Shown here piece after piece: positions 9,812 through 20,921 of a DNA stretch of 64,000 bases; within the stretch, counting starts at the first letter, position 1; each line of letters starts with the position of its first letter. The stretch spans positions 248,001 to 312,000 of the forward strand of contig NZ_JAASQU010000003.1 of NCBI RefSeq assembly GCF_011762005.1, written 5' to 3'. Source of the DNA: Qipengyuania flava. GTDB taxonomy: Bacteria > Pseudomonadota > Alphaproteobacteria > Sphingomonadales > Sphingomonadaceae. The translations under genes were made by a program, and so were the position numbers. The notes under the pieces were generated by a model. The model had not been told where the DNA came from. It was given only the letters and a program-made list of their open reading frames with translations, and made no database searches.

Positions 9812-9843
9812 AAAGGGCGGCCCCCACCCGGGGGACCGCCCTT
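9812..9843 (-). terminator. hairpin downstream of the fasciclin gene
   Basis: Arms AAGGGCGG-CCCCC and GGGGG-(A)-CCGCCCTT form a GC-rich hairpin starting 24 bases past the fasciclin stop codon. The T-run on the minus strand is short (CCTTTG), so termination efficiency is uncertain. Confidence 0.6.
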
Positions 9844-9867
9844 CGCACTTTGGTTTGCCGAATGCGC

Positions 9868-10449
9868 TTACTGCGGCATCAGCACCGTATCGATGACGTG
9901 GATCACGCCGTTCGAAGCTTCGACATCGGTTGCGGTCACCGTGGCGGTGCCACCCGCGGCGTCGGTCAGCACGACATTCCCGTCGACCACGGTTGCGGTC
10001 AGCGTGCCGCCATTGACGGTGTTGATCGTGTAGCCGGCTTCGCCCGCATCCTCGATCGCCTGGGTCAGCGTGGCGGCATCCACATTGCCTTCGACCACGT
10101 GGTACGTGAGGATGTTGCCGAGCGTTTCGGTGTCGTTCGTGGTCAGCTCGGTCAGCGTGGCTTCGGGGATCTTGGCGAAGGCGTCATTGGTGGGCGCGAA
10201 AACGGTGAACGGACCTTCGCCCGACAGCGTCGCACCGAGATCGGCGGCGGTTACTGCGCTCACCAGCGTCGAGAAGCTTTCATCGCCCTGCGCGACTTCG
10301 ACCAGCGTGCCCGGTGCCGCATCGGCATTGGCCATCTGGTCGGCGGCGACGGTGGTGTCGTCATAGGCATCGGTTTCGGCGGGCTCTTCGGCGCAGGCGG
10401 CAATGGCCAGCGAGGCGGCGGAGGCGAGCGCGATGGTCAGCTTGTTCAT
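9868..10449 (-). CDS. fasciclin (FAS1) domain lipoprotein
   Basis: A 193-residue lipoprotein with signal peptide ending IAAC and a single FAS1 domain. The H1 motif (FTVFAPTNDAFAKI) and H2-type motif (NGVIHVIDTVLMP) are both clear. Such proteins are exported and thought to mediate adhesion or envelope interactions. The ATG at 10449 was chosen for the signal peptide and the GGGAAGTT site just upstream. Transcription is monocistronic, ending at the hairpin near 9830. Confidence 0.93.
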   Translation of the reverse strand: MNKLTIALASAASLAIAACAEEPAETDAYDDTTVAADQMANADAAPGTLVEVAQGDESFSTLVSAVTAADLGATLSGEGPFTVFAPTNDAFAKIPEATLTELTTNDTETLGNILTYHVVEGNVDAATLTQAIEDAGEAGYTINTVNGGTLTATVVDGNVVLTDAAGGTATVTATDVEASNGVIHVIDTVLMPQ

Positions 10450-10697
10450 GGTAACTTCCCTTTTCGATTGGATAATCCGGCACTTTCGCAGCCGGACCAT
10501 CCGGCTGGTGCATCAAGGTACGAACCGACACGCGCTGCGGATGTGCCCCATTTTCGCCCAATTGTGCCAAGCCGAGGCACTTGTGCGACAGGTCGAGCTC
10601 CCAACCGGCGGGGCACTTCGTTCCCTTTGCCCTTCCGATCACACTGTCCGCTTTTCATCGCTTCACTCGATCACAGGCTAGCTTTATCTTCAATTTC

Positions 10698-10940
10698 ATG
10701 AAACGCGACCTGTCCAAGACCATCAGCTTCCTCGTCCTCCACCTGCTGGTGGGGTTCACGGTCGCCTATCTGTTCACCGGTTCGTGGGTGATTGCGGGCG
10801 GGATTGCGCTGGTCGAGCCGCTGGTGAATGCGGTGGTGTTCTTCTTCCACGAACGCGCGTGGGAGCGCGGCAGGCAACCTGCCGCGCTCGACGTACTGCT
10901 GCACCGCCACAGCACCGAGGAGCGATCGCTCCCCGGCTGA
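10698..10940 (+). CDS. DUF2061 family membrane protein
   Basis: An 80-residue protein with two membrane segments (ISFLVLHLLVGFTVAYLF and VIAGGIALVEPLVNAVVFFF) and the HERAWE motif characteristic of DUF2061. Function is unknown. The ATG at 10698 gives the family start MKRDLSKTISF. Confidence 0.85.
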   Translation: MKRDLSKTISFLVLHLLVGFTVAYLFTGSWVIAGGIALVEPLVNAVVFFFHERAWERGRQPAALDVLLHRHSTEERSLPG

Positions 10941-10965
10941 GCCGCCGCGCCGCCCAGCGCGGCGC

Positions 10966-11310
10966 TTACATCACCTTGTCGGGGCGCGGATCGTGGCCGT
11001 GGCGCGCTTCCTTGCCAAAATGCCGTTCGAGCCGCTGCGCGAGCGTGCCCGCGGCCTTGCGCGCCGCGTCGTCGACCTTGGAGGCATGTTCGGTCACCCC
11101 GATCGCCCGGCCGCCGCGCGGGCGCGCCTCGATCGTGCAGGCCTTGTCGTCCGCCCCGCCCTTCGCACCGTTCTCGTCGCGCACGTGGATCTCGACCCGC
11201 GTCAGCCGCTCTTCGAAGCGGGCAAGCTTTTCGCGCACCGCGGCCTCGATCCTCTCGGCGACGTTCTCGGTACCCATCACGCTGCTGTCGGAGTTGAACT
11301 GGACCTGCAT
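10966..11310 (-). CDS. HPF/RaiA-type ribosome-associated protein (short)
   Basis: A 114-residue protein related to hibernation-promoting factor and the YfiA/RaiA sigma-54 modulation family, which bind the 30S decoding site in stationary phase. Features: MQVQFNSDSSV opening, alpha-helix with ERIEAAVREKLARFEERLTR, strand VEIHVRDENG and the IEARPRGGRAIGVTEHA segment with the second helix after it. It lacks the C-terminal dimerisation domain of long HPF. The start at 11310 has a strong AGAGGAG site. Assignment to the exact subfamily is uncertain. Confidence 0.8.
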   Translation of the reverse strand: MQVQFNSDSSVMGTENVAERIEAAVREKLARFEERLTRVEIHVRDENGAKGGADDKACTIEARPRGGRAIGVTEHASKVDDAARKAAGTLAQRLERHFGKEARHGHDPRPDKVM

Positions 11311-11519
11311 TGGCTTGCTCCTCTTTTCTGTGTTTCTCTCCTTCCGAGATGGGGTGCCGTGCGCGCTTGTCCAGCACATTGCGGCGCGATTTTCGCGCCT
11401 CCGGTCGCGCCCGCCCAGCTCTGCCCGACCGTCCGCATTCCCAGCGCGATTGCTCTTCGCACCCGCTTCTGGTAAACCGGTGTCAAAGCCCGCATCCGGG
11501 CGTTTCGGGGGAATGGACG

Positions 11520-12080
11520 ATGTCGATCGAACACACTGTGCGCCACGGCGCTGCCGCATTTGCGCTCGCGCTGGTACTGGCCGGCTGCAGCGAGGCCGAA
11601 AGCGATACCGCGGCCGGGGCCGATAGCGCGATCCTCGAGGATGGCCCCGAGGCGGTGATTACCGAACTTGGCGCTGACGAAATCCCCGAAGGCGCACGCG
11701 CCGCCGCGCTCGAGGCGGTGCCGGGGATGAGCTTCGCCGGGGCCGAGCGCAAGGAGCGCGACGGCATGGTGTTCTACGACGTCGAGGGCACCCGCGCCGA
11801 TGGCAGCGAGGTCGAGCTCGACATGCTGGTCGAGGACGGCGCCTTCCGCGTGGTCGAGATCCAGCGCGATCTCGCCTGGGCCGATGTCCCCGCGCCTGCG
11901 CGCGCTGCCGCCGAAGCCGCGCCCGACATGTTCGCCCCCGTCCGCGTGATCGAGAGCGTGCAGGAAGACGGCGCGGTTATCTACGAACTGTTCCGCGAAG
12001 GCCAGCCGGGCGAACCCGCCGCCGAGGTCAAGCTGGTGGACGGCAAGGCGGAAATGCTCACCGAGCGCTGGGCCTACTGA
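11520..12080 (+). CDS. PepSY-like lipoprotein
   Basis: A 186-residue lipoprotein with lipobox LAGC near residue 22. It contains two PepSY-like repeats, each with the IPxxARAAALEAVPGMSF / VPAPARAAAEAAPDMF pattern followed by a strand with YDVEG or YELF. PepSY-like domains are thought to bind or inhibit peptidases in the periplasm. A GGGGGA site precedes the ATG. Confidence 0.75.
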   Translation: MSIEHTVRHGAAAFALALVLAGCSEAESDTAAGADSAILEDGPEAVITELGADEIPEGARAAALEAVPGMSFAGAERKERDGMVFYDVEGTRADGSEVELDMLVEDGAFRVVEIQRDLAWADVPAPARAAAEAAPDMFAPVRVIESVQEDGAVIYELFREGQPGEPAAEVKLVDGKAEMLTERWAY

Positions 12081-12137
12081 CGCCCCGCCACCGCGATCGG
12101 GCTGGCTCGCGCGCGCCGGTATGGCTAGGCACGCGCC

Positions 12138-12653
12138 ATGCCCGATCCCGCACCCGCACCCGCTCCAGTTCCAGTTCCGGCCCCCACCCCCGTCACGATC
12201 CTGGTCGATGCCGACGCCTGCCCGGTGAAGGAAGAGATCTACCGCGTTGCCGAACGGTTCGGCGCCGAGGTGCGCGTGGTCAGCAACAGCCCCTTCCGCG
12301 TGCCGGTGAGCGCGCGGGTCAAGCGCGTGGTCGTCTCCGACGGGACCGGCGGGCCCAAGTTCGACGCGGCGGACGACTGGATCGCCGAGCAAGCGGACGC
12401 GCGCAGCGTGGTAATCACCGCCGACATACTGCTCGCCGAGCGCTGCCTGAAAGCGGGTGCGCGCGTGCTCAAGCACGACGGGCGCGAATTCGACGCTGCC
12501 AGCATCGGCAGCGCGGTGGCCACCCGTGCGATCATGGAGGATCTGCGCGCGGGAATGGACGGCGTGGGAGGCGGCCCCCCGCCCTTCAGCAAAGCCGACA
12601 GGTCTAACTTCCTGCAGGCGCTCGACCGGGTGTTGGTGCAGCTGCGCCGCTAG
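12138..12653 (+). CDS. UPF0178 / YaiI-YqxD family protein (PIN-like)
   Basis: A 171-residue member of UPF0178 (DUF188), a PIN-like fold of unknown activity. Diagnostic segments are ILVDADACPVKEEIYRVAER, the DDWIAEQADARSVVITADILLA acidic core, and the glycine-rich GGGPPPFSKADRSNFLQALDR end. An unusual N-terminal Pro/Ala/Val tract (PDPAPAPAPVPVPAPTP) precedes the domain; the gene may really start later, but no ATG or good ribosome-binding site lies at the domain boundary. Confidence 0.9.
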   Translation: MPDPAPAPAPVPVPAPTPVTILVDADACPVKEEIYRVAERFGAEVRVVSNSPFRVPVSARVKRVVVSDGTGGPKFDAADDWIAEQADARSVVITADILLAERCLKAGARVLKHDGREFDAASIGSAVATRAIMEDLRAGMDGVGGGPPPFSKADRSNFLQALDRVLVQLRR

Positions 12654-12696
12654 CGCACGGTGGCTGCTCGCACGGGCGCCGCCGCAAAGCGGGGCG

Positions 12697-12849
12697 CTAG
12701 GCCTTCTTCGCCTTGTGCGCGGCAATCGCCTCGTCGATCGCGACGATCCGCTGCCGCTCGAGCGTGCCCTTGGCCAGTCCCTTGAGACGGCAGGTCGCCC
12801 ACAGCTGGCGGCGTTCGGATTCGAGGTTCTTGAGATAGAGATCGGCCAT
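12697..12849 (-). CDS. small 50-residue hypothetical protein
   Basis: A short open frame on the minus strand encodes MADLYLKNLESERRQLWATC at its start and ends in AIDEAIAAHKAKKA. It is predicted helical, with charged heptad-like spacing, and its codon choice is consistent with the high-GC neighbours. I do not recognise a family. It is convergent with the UPF0178 gene. Too short for certainty, but the composition looks like a real protein. Confidence 0.5.
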   Translation of the reverse strand: MADLYLKNLESERRQLWATCRLKGLAKGTLERQRIVAIDEAIAAHKAKKA

Positions 12850-13158
12850 GCCCGCGCATATGGGCGTGTTGGGCACCGGTAGCTAGGGGGCGTGAGGCCA
12901 AGTGTACCGACCCCGGAATTGCGGAATGGCTGCAGGCGCTGGCCCGAGTGCCGGTGAAGCGCGCACGCGGCTAGGCGGCGTGTAGGACGATTGCAGGATT
13001 TGCCCCCTGCCAGTCCCATCACATGGACCGCATGGACCACGGTCCATCGCGAAAAAAGTCCGGGCCTGCGCGCGGAGGCGTGGCGGAGCGGTTTCGCGAG
13101 AGGACGGAGCGCGGGCATGGCCTGCAGCAAGACAGGTTTGCGCGGAGTAGGAAAGGTC
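12850..13158. other. 309-bp stretch without a clear gene
   Basis: No convincing gene is visible here. A short readable tail (IAEWLQALARVPVKRARG ending in a stop near 12974) could be a decayed gene end, but it has no start. Around 13024-13055 there is an imperfect palindrome (ATGGACC...GGTCCAT). Confidence 0.4.
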
Positions 13159-13545
13159 TCAGGCGAGGTGCCGGCGGAACCAGTCGGCCAGTTCTTCCTC
13201 GCTCAGCTCTCCTTCGGCGAGAGCCAGCACCACGTCGATAGCCATTCTCGGCGTAAACGAGAGTGTCTGCCCGTTCAGCATCAGGAACAGGCGCGCGAAC
13301 ACCCATGCGGTGCGCTTGTTGCCATCGGCAAAGGGATGGTTGCGCGCGATGCCATAGGCATAGGCAGCGGCGAGCGCGCACAGATCGTCTTCACCGTAAG
13401 TCCACTGGTTGAGCGGCCTTGCCAGCGCGCTCTCGAGCATACCCTGGTCGCGCACCCCGGTCGGCCCGCCATGTTCGGCAAGCTGCCGGTCATGAACCGC
13501 GAGCGCAATGTCGAGCGAGAGCCATTCGGGTTCGGTGCGGGCCAT
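13159..13545 (-). CDS. doc: Doc-type Fic toxin of a toxin-antitoxin pair
   Basis: A 128-residue Fic/Doc-family protein. The core motif HPFADGNKRTA lies at residues 70-80, matching HxFxDxNKR, with His70 and Arg78. Doc toxins phosphorylate elongation factor EF-Tu and so arrest translation. The N-terminal region (AVHDRQLAEHGG, VRDQGMLESAL) is typical of Doc rather than longer Fic AMP transferases. Its probable antitoxin is the AbrB-like gene upstream, separated here by a roughly 100-bp palindromic element. Confidence 0.92.
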   Translation of the reverse strand: MARTEPEWLSLDIALAVHDRQLAEHGGPTGVRDQGMLESALARPLNQWTYGEDDLCALAAAYAYGIARNHPFADGNKRTAWVFARLFLMLNGQTLSFTPRMAIDVVLALAEGELSEEELADWFRRHLA

Positions 13546-13550
13546 CTAAG

Positions 13551-13652
13551 CCCCCTCTTCTTCAGAGGAGGGGGTTTGGGGGTGGTGGCTGCCCAGCACG
13601 ATGCTGTCGCATCGCAACCACCCCTCGATCCCCTCCTTTGAAAAGGAGGGGA
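13551..13652. repeat. composite palindromic element between antitoxin and toxin genes
   Basis: A roughly 100-bp element made of two outer hairpins (CCCCCTCT...AGAGGAGGGGG at 13551-13574 and CCCCTCCTTT...AAAAGGAGGGG at about 13630-13652) and inner complementary tracts (GGGGGTGGTGG pairing with CAACCACCCC). It resembles the dispersed REP/MITE-like palindromes of sphingomonad genomes. It separates the two genes of the toxin-antitoxin operon. Confidence 0.75.
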
Positions 13653-13664
13653 AGCCTGTGGCCA

Positions 13665-13892
13665 TCACTTGGCCAGTTCGCGCAAGATATCGCGATCCTC
13701 GCGCATGATCGCCTCGGCCGCTTCCATCTTGGCGGCAAAATCCGGATCGACCGCCGACAGCCGCACCCCGTCGGGCGCCTCGGACAGATAGAGCTGGTCC
13801 CCCGGCCCGACCCGCAGCCGCGCCAGCACCTCCTTGGGCAGGACGATCCCGGCCGAGTTGCCGATTTTAGTGATCTTGAGCGGCTTGTTCAT
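13665..13892 (-). CDS. AbrB/MazE-family antitoxin
   Basis: A 75-residue swapped-hairpin DNA-binding protein. MNKPLKITKIGNSAGIVLPK is the classic SpoVT-AbrB/MazE N-terminus, followed by VLARLRVGPGDQLYL. The C-terminal half (FAAKMEAAEAIMREDRDILRELAK) is helical and would cover the toxin. The ATG at 13892 was preferred over 13931 because the AbrB domain begins there. It lies upstream of the Doc gene on the same strand, so it is the likely antitoxin, pairing an AbrB-type antitoxin with a Doc toxin. Confidence 0.88.
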   Translation of the reverse strand: MNKPLKITKIGNSAGIVLPKEVLARLRVGPGDQLYLSEAPDGVRLSAVDPDFAAKMEAAEAIMREDRDILRELAK

Positions 13893-14089
13893 ACGGGTGT
13901 TATAACGCGGAAGACGGCGCGCGACAAGCACCGCCGCACGCGATGCGGTGAAGAAGGACGCCCGTCCTCAAGTAGCGGAGCGATAGGACAGCAAAGGCGC
14001 AAGGCGGGTATCAGCTATCGCGAGATCGTCACCGGCCACACCACACCAAGCGAACTCAGGGCGTTGGTCGAGAATCTGGGTCCGACGGG

Positions 14090-14848
14090 CTAGACTTCCA
14101 ACTCGAGAGGATATTCGTCAAAAGTTTGACCGTGCAGTTCTCGACCTGCCGCTTTCTTGTTTCGACCACCCCATTGTTTAAAGAAAAACGCCACATCATC
14201 GCGACGGCAAATTTCGAGAAGTCGTTCGACCCAAGCCTCTTCCATAGGCCGTGCGCGAGGACCCGATTCCCCGCCTACGATAGCCCAGTGAATCCCTTTG
14301 AGATTGATGTCTTTAATTTCACCGATCAGCGGCTCGAATGAAATGAACAAAGTCGCTTTTTTGATGGCTGCTAGGTGTCTTACACGATCTGCGACTTCAT
14401 TGCTCTCGACGGACGTTCCAATCCAAATGTGCGTTTCGGCTTGGATCAATCCTGACGCGAACAATTCGGCCATCCGGCCAGGTCGCTTAGTCAAAATCTG
14501 GAAATGATGCTGTGGACATTCTATCATCGTTTCCCAAACACGCCGAATGAAGGCGTCAGGAACGTCGGGATGGAACAAATCCGACATCGAGTTCACGAAA
14601 ATTCGTTTGGGTTTGCGCCACTCCAATGGAGCAGACAGACTGCTCTCGTCGGTGTTTACTCGGCCAGTCCACACATAGCGGCCACCGCTTTTTCGGGTCG
14701 TGCCTGCATACTTATGATGACCCATCGCTTGAAGGCGAGCCGCCATCCTCATCGCGTAACAGTTGGTGCACCCACTTGACGCAAGCGAGCACCCGGCGAC
14801 CGGATTCCATGTGACATCAGTCCACTCAATATCGGAGGTCCCAGCCAT
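14090..14848 (-). CDS. DUF5131 (phage Gp37/Gp68-like) three-Cys-motif protein
   Basis: A 252-residue member of PF07505 (DUF5131, phage Gp37/Gp68). The three-cysteine motif lies at Cys20, Cys27 and Cys30 (CX6CX2C), in the sequence GCSLASSGCTNCYAMRMA, and may hold an iron-sulfur cluster; the layout recalls radical-SAM proteins though the spacing differs from CX3CX2C. Later segments IFVNSMSDLFHPDVP, FQILTKRPGRM, WIGTSVESNE, ISFEPLIGEI and WAIVGGESGPRARPM are family hallmarks. The start overlaps the TGA of the upstream tcmP gene by one base (TGATG). Base composition is visibly lower in GC than the flanking genes. Confidence 0.9.
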   Translation of the reverse strand: MAGTSDIEWTDVTWNPVAGCSLASSGCTNCYAMRMAARLQAMGHHKYAGTTRKSGGRYVWTGRVNTDESSLSAPLEWRKPKRIFVNSMSDLFHPDVPDAFIRRVWETMIECPQHHFQILTKRPGRMAELFASGLIQAETHIWIGTSVESNEVADRVRHLAAIKKATLFISFEPLIGEIKDINLKGIHWAIVGGESGPRARPMEEAWVERLLEICRRDDVAFFFKQWGGRNKKAAGRELHGQTFDEYPLELEV

Positions 14849-15747
14849 CAGACGAGAACCGCTTTTGCCAACTTGGCGGCCAACTTCGCCTTTTCACGAG
14901 GATTAGCCCAAGCGAACATCAGAGAGAACTCCTGTATTCCATTGCGCCCAAGTGGCAGCGTCTCGTCAAGTATGCGACCTCCGAAAGCCGCACCTATTCG
15001 TTCTTTAGCGACCGCCTCAAACCAAGCAACGTCGACAGCTCTTTTCGGCTTCAGTTGCGGCTGATCAAAGAGTCCACCCAACTCCTCTTCCTCCACTACC
15101 GCGACGTCTCGCCAAGTAGAAGTGCCGAGAGCCGAGTCTACGCGGGGGCCACCATCAGGGTTGATTTCTCCCGACCCTGAGACTTGTCGGTACATGGCAA
15201 AAACCGGGACAAGATACCAAACATCAACTGCTTGGGTACTCGCCAAAATTTGAAGGGTTTCGTAATCAATCTGAAGCCCAAACGGATCTAGGAATACGAC
15301 GGCTCTTGTTTTCGTCCAGTCATACTTGGAGCAGATGCTTCGCAGCATTTCATTCGCATCCAGACGGCTGAAACCGATTCGATCGATCAGGTAAGGATAT
15401 TGATCCTTAACGGTTTTCTTTAAAGCGTCGACGTTCGCCTTTTTCGAGTCATTGAAAAGGTACTTAGCGAAGGGTGGATTCACACCAAGCGCGCGGACAG
15501 CCGAGCCGACGATTAATTCATCCGTATCGGCAACAGGACTTACTAAGCCCTCAAATTCGGTCTGCCGAAACGCCTCTTCTTCTTTAAATGCTGACTTCGG
15601 CACGGATGAACCAGATCCAGCGCACGCATCGATATAGATCAGATCAAAAGGCTGAAATTTGAGTGCCGTGGCATATGTCTGCAAGTAACGTTGCACGACA
15701 TCCAACTTCTGAACCGTGTGAGTATCACCGAAAGCCTGCGCTGACAT
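14848..15747 (-). CDS. tcmP: three-Cys-motif partner protein TcmP
   Basis: A 299-residue protein of the three-Cys-motif partner family (TcmP), which almost always sits beside a DUF5131 gene, as here. The N-terminal half has a methyltransferase-like core: YIDACAGSG at 38-46 resembling SAM motif I, and VVFLDPFGLQ resembling motif IV. The ATG at 15747 has a GGAGGG site 9 bases upstream; an ATG at 15771 is less well supported. The pair has no established function; its patchy presence and foreign composition suggest a mobile role such as defence. Confidence 0.88.
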   Translation of the reverse strand: MSAQAFGDTHTVQKLDVVQRYLQTYATALKFQPFDLIYIDACAGSGSSVPKSAFKEEEAFRQTEFEGLVSPVADTDELIVGSAVRALGVNPPFAKYLFNDSKKANVDALKKTVKDQYPYLIDRIGFSRLDANEMLRSICSKYDWTKTRAVVFLDPFGLQIDYETLQILASTQAVDVWYLVPVFAMYRQVSGSGEINPDGGPRVDSALGTSTWRDVAVVEEEELGGLFDQPQLKPKRAVDVAWFEAVAKERIGAAFGGRILDETLPLGRNGIQEFSLMFAWANPREKAKLAAKLAKAVLV

Positions 15748-15810
15748 ACCTGAACTCCCTCCAGAGAACATAATAAGAACTCTAGTGGGAATATGGGATG
15801 ATGCAAGCTC

Positions 15811-16021
15811 TCACCCCTCCGGCAGATACAATTTCGTGCCCTTCTCGCGGTGAACCTCGCTCATCTACTCCATGCCCTTCTCCGCTTCCTCAACCTCTTG
15901 CGGAGAGGTCCCGCGCTTGATGTTTTCGCTCGTGAGATCGCTGTCCGAGTTATGCTTCAAGGCGAATTCCCGCACTTCTTGCGCGGCCATCACCGCGCAG
16001 AAGCAGCCGCCCGAAATTTCG
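15811..16021 (-). pseudogene. decayed 3' fragment of a second thiC
   Basis: The minus strand reads as the last ~65 codons of ThiC (QEVREFALKHNSDS, SENIKRGTS, MSEVHREKG, LYLPEG then stop). By eye it matches the intact thiC C-terminus at about two-thirds of positions. A TAG replaces a Lys codon (EKGME*MSEV) and the CGPKFC cluster motif is lost, so it is not functional. It lies directly downstream of ridA and upstream of tcmP. Confidence 0.9.
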
Positions 16022-16023
16022 CG

Positions 16024-16509
16024 TTACTCCTCGCCCGCGGCCGGATTCCGCACGGTTAGCCGGATCTCGACCAGCGCGGTCGGCTCGTACAGCTCGGTGA
16101 CGCCCACCGCGGTCCAGGCGGGAAAGGGGGCCTTAATGTAGCGGTTCTTGACCGGCACCAGCGCGTCGAGCTGCGGGCCCATCGGCCCCTGGTGGAAGGT
16201 ATCGAACACCAGCACGTCGTCCCATGTCGCGCCCAGCCGTTCGAGCGTGCGGGTCAGATGATCGAACACGCGGGTAAAGGCGGGCTCCATCCCCTCCTCG
16301 CCTTCCAGCGGGCCCGCGACCACGCCCGAAAGGTAGATGGTGTCGCCATGGATGACCGCTTCGGAATAGCCGACCTCCTCCTGGAAGGCGCGCGCGCCCG
16401 CATCCTCGGGCATCAGCACCTGCTTGGGCGGCGCCTCGCGCGCACCCGCGCCGGTCGCCGCCAGCGCTGCCAGTGTGAGCCCCGCGGCGATGTTCAATCC
16501 GGTCCGCAT
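16024..16509 (-). CDS. exported RidA-family protein
   Basis: A 161-residue RidA/YjgF/UK114 family protein with a cleavable N-terminal signal peptide (residues 1-23, MRTGLNIAAGLTLAALAATG...). Core segments YSEAVIHGDTIYLSGVVAG, LERLGATWDDVLVFDTFH, FPAWTAVGVTEL and VEIRLTV are in order; the Arg of VEIRL corresponds to the carboxylate-binding arginine of RidA. Cytosolic RidA hydrolyses reactive enamines and imines from amino-acid metabolism; the role of an exported form is unknown. It lies 82 bp downstream of thiC. Confidence 0.88.
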   Translation of the reverse strand: MRTGLNIAAGLTLAALAATGAGAREAPPKQVLMPEDAGARAFQEEVGYSEAVIHGDTIYLSGVVAGPLEGEEGMEPAFTRVFDHLTRTLERLGATWDDVLVFDTFHQGPMGPQLDALVPVKNRYIKAPFPAWTAVGVTELYEPTALVEIRLTVRNPAAGEE

Positions 16510-16591
16510 CGTAATTCCCCCCTTTCCGATAAAGAAAGGGAGACTGCGTTAGCGCGCGCGATCTAGCAAGCCCGGAGGCGGACAGGCCCGG

Positions 16592-20848
<4,257 letters not shown>

Positions 20849-20862
20849 TCCCCGGGACGCAG

Positions 20863-20902
20863 AAAAGGGGCCGCGCGACAGTCGATCGCGCGGCCCCTTT
20901 TT
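20863..20902. terminator. bidirectional intrinsic terminator
   Basis: AAAAGGGGCCGCGCGA and TCGCGCGGCCCCTTTTT form a long GC-rich stem with A/T tails on both sides. It lies between the stop codons of the convergent S9 peptidase and DUF885 genes and should terminate both. Confidence 0.93.
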
Positions 20903-20921
20903 CATGCGTTGGGAACAGTGG

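Noticed and set aside
13024-13055. Possible tRNA-like or attachment palindrome
   Set aside because: It cannot fold as a tRNA and no second copy was seen.
11277-13130. Very long minus-strand open frame across several genes
   Set aside because: It runs antisense to the PepSY-like and UPF0178 genes, has low-complexity Arg/His/Gly composition typical of high-GC shadow frames, and lacks any family motif. Only its HPF-coding neighbour in another frame is real.
13419-14093. Plus-strand frame ending in a protein-like tail (YREIVTGHTTPSELRALVEN)
   Set aside because: The tail looks protein-like and could be the end of a decayed gene, but the frame upstream is antisense to doc, the palindromic element and the antitoxin gene. 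No start or family is visible.
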